Assembly: GCF_017942085.1 (NCBI RefSeq)
Contig: NZ_JAGKSP010000002.1
Coordinates: 930,001-994,000, forward strand
DNA: 64,000 nucleotides
From: Paenibacillus lignilyticus
GTDB lineage: Bacteria > Bacillota > Bacilli > Paenibacillales > Paenibacillaceae
Direction of reading: 5' to 3'
Position 1 is the first letter of the stretch. Each line of letters opens with the position of its first letter. The notes under the pieces were generated by a model. It worked only from the letters and a program-made list of their open reading frames with translations, was not told the origin of the DNA and made no database searches. Below are positions 24,001 through 31,388 of the stretch, in pieces. The translations under genes were made by a program, and so were the position numbers.

Positions 24001-26064
24001 GCCGCGGCTGCCATCATACTCCTCGATCTCATATTCATACTCCCGATACTCATGAATGAGATCACTCCAGCTCTGCAGCACGGATTGAATCTCTTCGGCG
24101 CTTGAGGTCAAGATTTCCTGAAGCGGCGCCCCCGGCCAAGGCTTTAGGTCAGGCAGCTGCTGGTGCTGCTGCGGGTCATAAAGTCCAAAACCATTCTCCG
24201 GACTATATTCCACCTCAACCGTCCCCGTAATCCGCTCAATCAGAACAAGCTCCCTCGATGAACGCTTAATCGCATTGTTCTCTTTCAGAAACGCGACGCA
24301 TTGCGCATAAACAGGCCGTCTCTGCTCATCATCCTTCAAATTCAGAACCATATCGAGTCCGCCCAGACGCTTATCCTCTTTCTTGTCCGACAGCAAACGC
24401 TCGATGGTATGCTTCAGCTGTTCCGGCTCCTGCTTGAGCAGCAATTGAATGGCCGCTTTTCGGAGGTCGCCTGCTTTATACTGAAGTAATCCTTCTACCC
24501 AGACATATTCCTCATCGCTCAGCTGCAAGTTCTCGACACTGCGCTGCGCGGCCTGACGAACTTCCGCTCCCTTATCGCCTAACGCCTCAATTAACGCTTG
24601 ACGCTGCTTCTCGCTCTGCGGATTAACCAGGCAAATATGTACGAGCGTGGAACGTGTATCTGCATTCATTTTGTCCCGGTAATCGAGCATGACGTCGAAC
24701 ATCGCTTGGTCATTGTGAATATAAGCAACGATTAGCATAAGGCCGCATAGTTGATCGGCTGACACGGTCCGGCTGAAGGACAGAGCACTGTTTGAATAGC
24801 TAACTTCCTTCTTCGGCATCCGATCGAGAATGTACTTCAATTGATCAAACAACGATCTGTCGGTGACGCCATACATGTCAAAATCCTCAGGTCCGAGCTG
24901 ACGATGGTTCAAGCTGTAGCTTGAGACCTGGCTGAATAAATTGGGCAGTGCCCAAGCAACGACCTCCAAATCCGGACTGTCCAGGAAAGCTGCGGCGATC
25001 CGGTGTTGAAAGGCAGCAAACTGAGTTTGCGCTACAAATTGCAGAGCCGTAATTTGTTTGTATTTGGAGCCGGATTGCTTCAGCGCCATGATTGTCGCTT
25101 CGGTATCCATCAATTCATCAACGGCTGTCGCCCACAAACCGATGTACAGCAGCTGGCTGTCTTCACTCTTCAGACATTCATGAAGGGCTGTCTCGTTCGT
25201 TAAACAATCGTAAGCGGCCTTCAGACATTTCTTGATGACGGCCGGCTTTTGCGCTTCCAATGCTAAACCTGTCCACACATCGAACGCGCGAATAATGGAA
25301 GAGAACCGGCTTAAATCACGCTCGATAATCAAACCCAGTATGTAGATAAATCCTTCTCTGCTTGCTTCGTCCATACATTCCGTGATCGTCTGGCGCAAAC
25401 CTTCTTGCAGCTTGGCGGCGAGCAGCAATTCACCTATGAGTCCGTGCGCTTCCGGATTACGGCTCATGAGCAATCCCTTGATGATGTTGCGGGTAACGAC
25501 AGCCGTATTGTTGTCGCTATATATGATTTCTTTCAGTTGCCGCAGCAGTGCGGCATTTCCTTCATCAATCTCCAGCGCAATATAGTTATGCAGATACGGA
25601 TAGTCAGCTGTCTCCGAATCAACTGCCGCCACTTCCGGCCGGGAGATAGAATAGCCCATCCCAACAAAACGCAGCGCATAACCTAACCGATCCAAATTCG
25701 ACTCGAGATAGACGCCCGATGCCCGGTTCGTTCGGAATGATCGTCTGAGATAACCCATCGAGAACGGATACAGCGTGCAGCGGTCCCATGTTTTCTTGAA
25801 ATTCGCTGCATTTGCATCACCTAGCAGAAAACGCAGCACCTCAAATTGATCGCCTGAGAACACATCCGTTAACTCGGTGTGCGACTCTGACAGCAATACT
25901 TTTCTCAGCTTGGCGTACTTATCGAATGAAACATACTCGCTTCTATAACAATCCATAATGACGGATGCCATCTCGCGTAATGCAGCAGGCAAACTATTCA
26001 AGTTATCCCGCTTCTGAGCCACATAGTCCTTCACTTTCTCTATTCGATCTTTGGTCCATTGCAT
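21094..26064 (-). CDS. Giant DUF4132/DUF5724 family protein
   Basis: 1656 residues, cytoplasmic, no membrane segment or signal. The first two thirds are helical repeat-like (HEAT-type look, for example DKGAEVRQAAQRSVENLQLSD), matching the DUF5724 part of Gram-positive members; the C-terminal third has DUF4132 landmarks: RQIVQPFKQVFRELYRPNEDE, SVAHVGGVDPEASLSTVEMR, KGSHAHIKGTLGEYTVHLGS and the closing PVHAQHRGRIFLPFVDEDPR. Function is unknown; relatives often lie near MoxR AAA and VWA genes in suspected conflict loci, which are not present here. The gene for a small partner protein is 18 bp upstream. Confidence 0.85.
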   Translation of the reverse strand: MQWTKDRIEKVKDYVAQKRDNLNSLPAALREMASVIMDCYRSEYVSFDKYAKLRKVLLSESHTELTDVFSGDQFEVLRFLLGDANAANFKKTWDRCTLYPFSMGYLRRSFRTNRASGVYLESNLDRLGYALRFVGMGYSISRPEVAAVDSETADYPYLHNYIALEIDEGNAALLRQLKEIIYSDNNTAVVTRNIIKGLLMSRNPEAHGLIGELLLAAKLQEGLRQTITECMDEASREGFIYILGLIIERDLSRFSSIIRAFDVWTGLALEAQKPAVIKKCLKAAYDCLTNETALHECLKSEDSQLLYIGLWATAVDELMDTEATIMALKQSGSKYKQITALQFVAQTQFAAFQHRIAAAFLDSPDLEVVAWALPNLFSQVSSYSLNHRQLGPEDFDMYGVTDRSLFDQLKYILDRMPKKEVSYSNSALSFSRTVSADQLCGLMLIVAYIHNDQAMFDVMLDYRDKMNADTRSTLVHICLVNPQSEKQRQALIEALGDKGAEVRQAAQRSVENLQLSDEEYVWVEGLLQYKAGDLRKAAIQLLLKQEPEQLKHTIERLLSDKKEDKRLGGLDMVLNLKDDEQRRPVYAQCVAFLKENNAIKRSSRELVLIERITGTVEVEYSPENGFGLYDPQQHQQLPDLKPWPGAPLQEILTSSAEEIQSVLQSWSDLIHEYREYEYEIEEYDGSRGKIVLGTQQWGMRALVNAHNQGPAALKDYPLADVWRSFAQDKGLDTKRILELLFYYDVCSRRYRMSLRDFSSHFQISHVLRMLSPSVMIEVGKWLEEMPYGRLIHSLLRVMFNECDSRERFALTYNASLALYEGILIDQQSEFVKQHPSLEIQQPYMVQIVTFAEIMKTEEVSFWYSSMAGVYNDEEDMFRAGFTLLYRYARLGDQLEQLGLVPFAKAYESGFITANELYKELLGRKSSPDHINTVTNEHRHHREQLLLYPGAELIGRLAVERIVEIELQRGDSDTAVSYLAQRINKYEGMQYFVGCLLSLGNKEKLARGYFYSWGSGQTKKDMISHLLKCCYPKPDDDANTLRGLLEGRDISDTRLIEAAMYAPQWVEIIADYLGWEGLAAACWYFHAHVNQHFSSDKETMVARYSPISSIDFNEGAFDINWFFEAYETLGEQRFQLVYDSAKYIADGANHKRSQLFCDAVLGRLDAGVIESELSGKRNKNHVLCYGLIPFMTDNRKAELIRRYEVLQRFAKESKQFGALRRDSESKVVSIALDNLARNAGYSDVIRMTWNVEAEKFKQIAASFEPVTIQEWEACLVMDERGKASVAITKDGKPVKTIPSKLKNDETLAGLKELQTSLRDQHKRARSALERAMVLEEAFTAEELSLIQTNKVIEPLLKDLLFKSANAIGFFEQGKLRDISGHVISLEAAEEVLIAHPVHLYESGEWAAYQKVVIERQIVQPFKQVFRELYRPNEDELLEGIRSGRYDGHQIQPRKAASLLKSRQWTASYEEGLQKVYHKQNIVVTLYAMADWFSPAEVEAPTIETVAFYKRKTGEPMQLAEIPKVIFSEVMRDVDLVVSVAHVGGVDPEASLSTVEMRAAMVRELVPILKLDNVEIKGSHAHIKGTLGEYTVHLGSGMAHQMASGSLHILPVHAQHRGRIFLPFVDEDPRTAEIMSKVLLLAEDRKLKDPTILEQIKR

Positions 26065-26082
26065 CGTTCCCTCTCCCCCTCA

Positions 26083-26505
26083 CTACCACATTCGTCCTGC
26101 AAGCATCGCTAATCGTATAAACATAACTCGGTCATTGTCTTGCAGCTCAATACGTTCATCTAGATTCCCGATCTCCCGATCATTAATAAATGCTTTGTAG
26201 AGACCGTCCTTGTAGCTAAGACAAGCATTCTCTATGGCCAGGACTACGTCTTGCTGATTCGGGTTATACCTCGCACCGAATCCAACCTTGCCGGACTCCA
26301 GCTGATCCGCGATTTGGTCCTCCGTCAACGCTGTCAGTACCTTGGATTGAGCAGCATCACCGCTGTTATACCGCTCTACCTCGAGCGTTACGATCAGCGT
26401 AATCAGCTCTTCCAGCGTTGACGGCGAATGAGGCAATGGCAGGGCCATTTCGCCAAGGATTGGTTTGCGTTTTCCGATTTGCTTTACCAGTATGAGTATT
26501 TGCAT
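26083..26505 (-). CDS. Small conserved partner of the DUF4132 protein
   Basis: 140 residues, soluble: MQILILVKQIGKRKPILGEM, a helical middle with ALTEDQIADQLESGKVGFGA, and a beta-rich end IELQDNDRVMFIRLAMLAGR. I know of no named domain, but the end resembles a ubiquitin-like or ThiS-like closing strand. It lies directly before the DUF4132 gene with 18 bp between, so the two proteins are probably made together. ATG 26503-26505 has GGGG upstream. Confidence 0.6.
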   Translation of the reverse strand: MQILILVKQIGKRKPILGEMALPLPHSPSTLEELITLIVTLEVERYNSGDAAQSKVLTALTEDQIADQLESGKVGFGARYNPNQQDVVLAIENACLSYKDGLYKAFINDREIGNLDERIELQDNDRVMFIRLAMLAGRMW

Positions 26506-26547
26506 CACATTGCCCCAGTCTCATTTTTCGTAAAATTGGCCTTCTAA

Positions 26548-26667
26548 TTATTTCGCAGCGATTAGATATTTTCCTCTCCCATGAACGGTATGAACTACTT
26601 CAAATGCCCGATTGTCCGCCATTCTCCTTACGAGTATCGGCTTCAGAATCCTAGGTCCGTACTCCAA
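26548..26667 (-). pseudogene. Possible 3' remnant of a methyltransferase gene
   Basis: The minus strand reads LEYGPRILKPILVRRMADNR then AFEVVHTVHGRGKYLIAAK before TAA at 26548-26550, with a stop just upstream in frame. The ending E-V-x-H-T-x-x-G-R-G-K-Y-L-I-A is typical of the last strands of some SAM methyltransferases. Only about 39 codons survive. Tentative. Confidence 0.35.
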
Positions 26668-26796
26668 TTAGGTGCTTTCTCCTGCCCCGCTCTAGTGCCA
26701 ATCACCTGATTTCGCTAATGTTCCGTTTCGAGACGGTTAAGTATAGTAAGATATAGGAAATGAAAGAGATTCTGAACACGAAAGGAAGTATGCGCT

Positions 26797-27807
26797 TTGA
26801 ACAAAGACTCGAAAAGAAGCGATTTGCAGCCCAGAGCCGCTCGTACGAAAAAGAAGAAAAGCACTCTGCTAATGGTCCAGGCAACAGCCGGCATCCTACT
26901 GATTAGCGGAATCCTGTATAGCATATATGCAGCACAATCCGGATCCGATCCGAAGCAAGCGGCGACAGGGAATGATCCCGTAGGCATGCAGGTGATCAAG
27001 ACCGAATCTACTACGAAGAATGACGGAGACAAGGTTGTTCATGAGTTAGCGCCTGCTCCGGGGAAATCTTCCGGCACTACGACAACTGAGAAGCCGGAAA
27101 CTTCGGTCAACGATGATCAAGAAACTGCCGTGAAGCCTGTTGTCACGCCGGACAAACCATCCGTTTCGAAGCCGCAGATTAAGGTCGTGCAAGCCAGTAA
27201 ACCGGTTAGTAAGCCTTCATCGAGCACAGCTTCTAAGCCTGCCGTAAAATACCCGATGACCTATGTTCTCAAAGAAGGGGACACGCTTTCCTCGATATCG
27301 ATGAAATTCTACCATTCCAAGCAGTACGTCGCCCGCTTGGCGGAGTACAACCATATTGTGTTTATCAATGATATGGTCGCAGGGGATGTCATCAAGATTC
27401 CAGCTCTATCATCGGCTGCCGGATCGTCGGCTTCCAAGCCGCAGAACATGGACTACTCCAAGGTCACGCTGCCGGCAACCTATCTGGTTCGCACAGGCGA
27501 TACCCTGTCTACTATTTCTCTGCAATTCTATCAAACGAAGAAAAACGTAGAGTTGATCGTGAAGCAAAATAAACTGGATCCTGACAAGAATTTGATTGCG
27601 GGAAGTTCATTAATTATTCCGGCGGTTCCTGTCGTGAAGCCGATTGCCAATCATACGGTGAAGCAAGGCGAGACGCTCTCCAGCATTTCACGGAAACACT
27701 ACGGCTCCACCAAATACGCCGTAAACATCGCGCAGACCAATCATCTGAAGAACAACGACGATATTAAAGCCGGCGATGTGTTGAAAATTCCTTCTCTTAA
27801 AGTTTAA
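26797..27807 (+). CDS. Membrane-anchored protein with three LysM domains
   Basis: 336 residues. TTG start, with AAAGGAAG upstream. A basic cytoplasmic N-terminus (RTKKKK), one helix (LLMVQATAGILLISGILYSIYA), a Thr/Pro/Lys-rich linker to about 150, then three LysM domains at about 153-203, 225-275 and 286-335 (YVLKEGDTLSSISMKFY, YLVRTGDTLSTISLQFY, HTVKQGETLSSISRKHY). LysM binds GlcNAc in peptidoglycan or chitin. There is no catalytic domain, so it is a wall-attached structural or spore-associated protein. Followed by a terminator. Confidence 0.9.
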   Translation: MNKDSKRSDLQPRAARTKKKKSTLLMVQATAGILLISGILYSIYAAQSGSDPKQAATGNDPVGMQVIKTESTTKNDGDKVVHELAPAPGKSSGTTTTEKPETSVNDDQETAVKPVVTPDKPSVSKPQIKVVQASKPVSKPSSSTASKPAVKYPMTYVLKEGDTLSSISMKFYHSKQYVARLAEYNHIVFINDMVAGDVIKIPALSSAAGSSASKPQNMDYSKVTLPATYLVRTGDTLSTISLQFYQTKKNVELIVKQNKLDPDKNLIAGSSLIIPAVPVVKPIANHTVKQGETLSSISRKHYGSTKYAVNIAQTNHLKNNDDIKAGDVLKIPSLKV

Positions 27808-27812
27808 ACGGA

Positions 27813-27840
27813 AGGGCTGCCGCTATACGGGCAGCTCTTT
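27813..27840. terminator. Terminator between convergent genes
   Basis: GCTGCC/GGCAGC stem (27816-27821 / 27830-27835) extended by AAG/CTT, followed by CTTTCTTG. It lies between the LysM gene (27807) and the AAA ATPase gene (27860). Confidence 0.6.
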
Positions 27841-27859
27841 CTTGTGTTCAGAAACGCCA

Positions 27860-28630
27860 TCACTCGTCGTCATCTTCATCCGAATCCGAATCCGAGAACA
27901 ACTCGTCCAGAACCGTCCTTCTATTTTCAAGAAACCGCCTTGTGACGATGTAATGGAGCGTATCCTCATACTTGATTTCCTCAATGGGATGTACATCGAA
28001 GTTTACGATCTGCGCATCCGGGTAGCCGAGAAGGATCGGGGAATGCGTCGCGATTATGAACTGCGCATCCTCTTCCAAATCCTTAATGACTCGCATTAGG
28101 GCCAGCTGCCTTGCAGGCGATAACGCTGCCTCGGGCTCATCGAGCAGATAGATCGCCTTCTTGCCAAACCGATGCTGAAACAGCGACAGGAACGCTTCGC
28201 CATGCGATTGCTTATGCAAAGAGCGACCCCCGTAAGACCCGAAACTATCCGGCATCGTATCGATATGCGAGGCAAAGTGGTAGAACGTTTCGGCGCGCAG
28301 GAAGAAACCATTCGTAATCTTCGGCATCCACGACAATCGAATATGTTCCCCAAGAATGGAATGCGAGGCATCCACATCATAATTGTTGTTCCGTCCACCG
28401 CCGGCCGTGTTAAATCCACATTGAAACGCGATCGCTTCCAGAAGCGTCGATTTTCCCGAACCATTTTCCCCTACCAGAAAGGTCACGTTTGTCCGGAAAG
28501 ACAATGACTTCAAATACTTCAAAGCCGGTATCGAGAATGGATAGCGCTTCGGATCTGTTTCTTCATTCCTAATCAGTTCGAGACTGCGCAGGTACATCGA
28601 TTTCAACTCCAATACCATTACTTGGTTCAC
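27860..28630 (-). CDS. AAA/ABC-type ATPase
   Basis: 256 residues: Walker A VGENGSGKSTLLEAIA, a signature-like segment KQSHGEAFLSLFQ, Walker B KAIYLLDEPEAALSP and H-loop FIIATHSPILLG. This is the stand-alone OLD/RecF-like 'AAA family ATPase' type found in many Firmicutes, without a transmembrane partner. The C-terminus is strikingly acidic (Ser/Asp/Glu run). It lies 5 bp after the P-loop kinase gene, so both are one operon. The GTG start is uncertain; an ATG four codons later is possible. Confidence 0.85.
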   Translation of the reverse strand: MNQVMVLELKSMYLRSLELIRNEETDPKRYPFSIPALKYLKSLSFRTNVTFLVGENGSGKSTLLEAIAFQCGFNTAGGGRNNNYDVDASHSILGEHIRLSWMPKITNGFFLRAETFYHFASHIDTMPDSFGSYGGRSLHKQSHGEAFLSLFQHRFGKKAIYLLDEPEAALSPARQLALMRVIKDLEEDAQFIIATHSPILLGYPDAQIVNFDVHPIEEIKYEDTLHYIVTRRFLENRRTVLDELFSDSDSDEDDDE

Positions 28631-28635
28631 ATAAG

Positions 28636-29166
28636 CTAGTGCTGCCGCCTGCTCGCCTCCCGCTCTATACGCTCCAGGAACGTTCGAACTTCGCTTCGCG
28701 TCTTCAGCACAATAATGCTTTTATCATTTGACAGTTCCATAAGCTGCTTCATAATTTTCGGCTTATGTTTGCTTGGATACGCCCAGACCCATCTCATAAA
28801 ATGGAGGGTAATTCTCTCTTCACAGCCTTCTGCCATGTCTATCCGTTTCGTATGTCGGTGCCGGAATCTTCTTTTTAATACCCGATAAAGACAGATCCAC
28901 CTGGACAGGTCCACAAAAATGACGGTGTCTGCCGCCTTTATTCTCCTATCCAAAGTGCCGCCATAATTTCCGTCGATAATCCATCTGTCGCGACCGAGCA
29001 GTTCATCTTGAATCGTTATTTGCTCCTCTTTAGAGACAGCAATCCAGTCTGGTTTCCATAACAGTGCATCCAGATGATGAACTTCGATTGACAGAAGTTC
29101 TCCCAGCTTGCGGGCTAACGTGGACTTCCCGGAACCGCCGGAGCCGATTAGTATCATTTTCTTCAT
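28636..29166 (-). CDS. P-loop NTPase, adenylate-kinase/FlaR-like
   Basis: 176 residues: Walker A MILIGSGGSGKSTLARKLG, HHLDALLWKPDW, DGNYGGTLDRRIKAADTVIF and VFVDLSRW..., which are the hallmarks of the 'topology modulation protein FlaR' / adenylate kinase-like family, probably a small-molecule kinase. ATG 29164-29166 has GGAGGG five bases upstream, and that site lies inside the last codons of the 39-residue ORF before it (TAA-C-ATG junction). Confidence 0.82.
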   Translation of the reverse strand: MKKMILIGSGGSGKSTLARKLGELLSIEVHHLDALLWKPDWIAVSKEEQITIQDELLGRDRWIIDGNYGGTLDRRIKAADTVIFVDLSRWICLYRVLKRRFRHRHTKRIDMAEGCEERITLHFMRWVWAYPSKHKPKIMKQLMELSNDKSIIVLKTRSEVRTFLERIEREASRRQH

Positions 29167-29167
29167 G

Positions 29168-29287
29168 TTACCCTCCACAAAAGCGTGCAGATCTTGCTAA
29201 GACGAACTTGCTATGAAATCCTCCGTCGACCGCTGTAACAGCAAAAAGTGCACCGCTGAATCCGATCGCATGCAACCATTTTTTCAT
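29168..29287 (-). CDS. Possible 39-residue leader or small protein
   Basis: ATG at 29285-29287 with GAGGAGA seven bases upstream, reading MKKWLHAIGFSGALFAVTAV then DGGFHSKFVLARSARFCGG and ending at TAA one base before the ATG of the P-loop gene. It starts like a signal or membrane segment. The ideal start site and exact abutment suggest a real, coupled small gene; no family is known. Confidence 0.45.
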   Translation of the reverse strand: MKKWLHAIGFSGALFAVTAVDGGFHSKFVLARSARFCGG

Positions 29288-29320
29288 GGATGGCTCTCCT
29301 CGCCTGCCTTCTTCACACCA

Positions 29321-29590
29321 TCACCCGCCGCTGCTATTAGTTACATCTGCCGTATCTCGGAATGACCCGAAGATCCCTGTAAGCAATCCGATTATACCAA
29401 TCGTCACGCCATATCCTGTTGCCCCATCGAAAGCGAATAAGATTAAGATTCCGAACAACGTGAATTGAATCCCTAAGAGCTGTACTTGAAGAACACTGGG
29501 CCTGATAAAATCCAACATGACCCCCGCAAAAAACATCAAGGTAACAATGACCACGAATACAATTAAAATCCCCAAGCCGATGCTGCCCAT
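29321..29590 (-). CDS. Small three-helix membrane protein
   Basis: 89 residues: IGLGILIVFVVIVTLMFFAGVML, VQLLGIQFTLFGILILFAF and GYGVTIGIIGLLTGIFGSF with a polar end. AAAGGAGG lies upstream of the ATG. No family recognised. It follows the VanW-like gene by 37 bp on the same strand. Confidence 0.6.
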   Translation of the reverse strand: MGSIGLGILIVFVVIVTLMFFAGVMLDFIRPSVLQVQLLGIQFTLFGILILFAFDGATGYGVTIGIIGLLTGIFGSFRDTADVTNSSGG

Positions 29591-29627
29591 TTACCGTTCG
29601 AACCTCCTTTATAGCCATCATGTCTGT

Positions 29628-30461
29628 TCAAACCGTTACCTCCGTCTTATCCCCGTGAGATACAGGCTCTGTCAATAAAGGTGCGTACATCATGAGTGCA
29701 TGGTTCTCAGTGATATACTCATCCTTTACCATTTCATTAGCTTGATTATAGACACGCCGATGAAGCACGTTACGCCGAACGTAGCCGCCCCAATACTGCT
29801 GCTCAATGCGATGCTCCTTCTCATAGATTTCGTAGGTATGAAGCGGCTTATCGGTTGCGCGCCACTCCCCCGTCAGAACATGGTCTTTCAACTCAAGCAC
29901 TAGTTGATAAGGAATTGTCGTCTGATTCTGAATCATCAGATCCAAGTAATTATAGGAACAAGTCGCTCCACTGCCGAAAGGCTGTGTACGGTTCGCGTCC
30001 GGAAATACATCATAGCTATGTCGATGCCGTTCCATGACAGTAAGCGGCGTGTGAAGCGTCATCCAATAAATTAAATTCGATAGCTGGCACAGCCCTCCGC
30101 CTAACCCTGACTTGAATTTGCCATAGTGTAAAACCATTCCCGGCACATAGCCTTTTCGCGCGGTTGTTCGCCCGATCAGTTTCCAGTAAGACATCGTCTC
30201 TCCCGGGGCAATGACGAGTCCATGAAGTTGCTTTATCGCAAGCGCCAGATTGATCTCTTTATTATGCTGCAGCCACATATCCACGTCCTTAAGCTTCCGC
30301 AGCGTCGGCGTTGCATGATGAAAAACAACATGTTCCAGCGGTTCTTCTGAGAAAGTTCGAGCGAATGAGATACCTCCGAAGAGCCACCGAGCATATCTGC
30401 GCCATGTAAAATAAGCCGTCCCCACCATAAGTCGCAGCCTAGATCTCTGAATCGGTTTCAT
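29628..30461 (-). CDS. VanW-like family protein
   Basis: 277 residues with the VanW domain in the middle and C-terminal half: GLVIAPGETMSYWKLIGRTT, GKFKSGLGGGLCQLSNLIYW and SYDVFPDANRTQPFGSGATCSYN. The family is widespread in Bacillales and named from vancomycin-resistance clusters, but its biochemical role is unknown and there are no van genes here. No signal peptide; an R/W-rich N-terminus. AAGGAAGG precedes the ATG. Confidence 0.9.
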   Translation of the reverse strand: MKPIQRSRLRLMVGTAYFTWRRYARWLFGGISFARTFSEEPLEHVVFHHATPTLRKLKDVDMWLQHNKEINLALAIKQLHGLVIAPGETMSYWKLIGRTTARKGYVPGMVLHYGKFKSGLGGGLCQLSNLIYWMTLHTPLTVMERHRHSYDVFPDANRTQPFGSGATCSYNYLDLMIQNQTTIPYQLVLELKDHVLTGEWRATDKPLHTYEIYEKEHRIEQQYWGGYVRRNVLHRRVYNQANEMVKDEYITENHALMMYAPLLTEPVSHGDKTEVTV

Positions 30462-30546
30462 CTACACTGCACCTTCCTTATATGATCTCAACTTCTATTT
30501 TTTTACACTTAAATAAGACGTGTGTCACAGGAAAAAGTTGCAACCG

Positions 30547-30582
30547 CAAAAAAGACCACCGATCACTTTCCATCGGCGGTCT
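30547..30582 (-). terminator. Rho-independent terminator
   Basis: Minus strand AGACCGCCGAT/ATCGGTGGTCT stem (30553-30563 / 30572-30582) followed by six T. It lies after the decayed gene that ends at 30713. Confidence 0.7.
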
Positions 30583-30610
30583 ATCAATTGGGCGATACGT
30601 TTTGCTTCGT

Positions 30611-30684
30611 AAGAGTATTATTTCGAGACTCTCGGCATCATTTCGTTGTATTGTCGGCGCCGAGAGTTCATATTTCGCACTCTC
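30611..30684. repeat. Pair of GAGAGT palindromes, 51-bp period (locus 1)
   Basis: Two 23-bp near-palindromes (RAGAGT-N11-ACTCTC) at 30611-30633 and 30662-30684, 51 bp apart, sharing a TATTTCG core. The same unit family occurs at 39937-40010. Confidence 0.7.
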
Positions 30685-30712
30685 AGCTTCCATGGCAGGG
30701 GGATCATGGTAG

Positions 30713-31068
30713 TTAGCTTCTCGGCGGAAGGATTTTCAGGTGCTTGAAATCCTTATAAGCCTCCGGGTCGTCCAGTACAAGCTGTTTCCCTCGTCCCGTT
30801 GCTATGGACAGTCTGTTTGCCCCGCTTCTTGAACTTGTAAATAGCTCCCGTCAGCGAAGCTAATCGACATCCCATGGAAAAAGGTCTCGACTTCCGCAAT
30901 GGAAGCAGCTTCCTCGACGCCGCTCTTAACGAATTTCTTCAGCATACGGCAGACCTTGTTAATCGATTCGTGGTCGGCTTTATTGGTACTGTTCAATGGG
31001 ATATAGACGAGATCCCCGTCTTGTAGATTCACGGATACCACGGTATCCGGACTGCATACGGCATCCAA
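30713..31068 (-). pseudogene. Frameshifted remnant of an unrecognised gene
   Basis: The longest frame (30802-31068) encodes SPDTVVSVNLQDGDLVYIPL, FVKSGVEEAASIAEVETFF and GMSISFADGSYLQVQE, then stops. One base shift near 30815 continues the same protein as NRLSIATGRGKQLVLDDPEA and YKDFKHLKILPPRS to TAA at 30713. The upstream end has no start site and abuts a GNAT remnant. A decayed gene of unknown family. Confidence 0.55.
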
Positions 31069-31112
31069 TTCGCGGAGTGATTTTGGCTTCGCAGGTTGTT
31101 TCGCTCTTCCTC

Positions 31113-31335
31113 GTAGGAAGGCCGATCGTAGGTTAATCGAACAGAGCGATTCGTATTATCGGTGGGACTGTAGAAGAAGAAATCCAGCGAACCATCAAAC
31201 CTATGCCGCTAAAGTCGCATAGGATTTGGCCCATCGCAGCATTTCGCTCGATAACCCTGTTCCTGCATATGCTCGCCGAACCGCAAGCTTATGCAGAAAC
31301 AAGGATTCGTTCTCACGGGATTCTTCACGACTAAT
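31113..31335 (-). pseudogene. Frameshifted GNAT acetyltransferase remnant
   Basis: The frame 31201-31335 reads ENESLFLHKLAVRRAYAGTG then LSSEMLRWAKSYATLA and stop: the GNAT acetyl-CoA region (beta-4 and the loop). After a frame change at about 31200 the other frame gives LDFFFYSPTDNTNRSVRLTY with DR-x2-YEEERN, which fits the last part of the same fold. The N-terminal half is missing. Confidence 0.55.
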
Positions 31336-31388
31336 TCAGGTTCATGTACGATAACAATCCTCTCCTCCCACCCGTACCAATGCTTCCC

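Noticed and set aside
29628..30461. Vancomycin-resistance locus because of the VanW domain
   Set aside because: No vanHAX, vanS/R or other van genes are present; VanW-like proteins are common in Bacillales without resistance.
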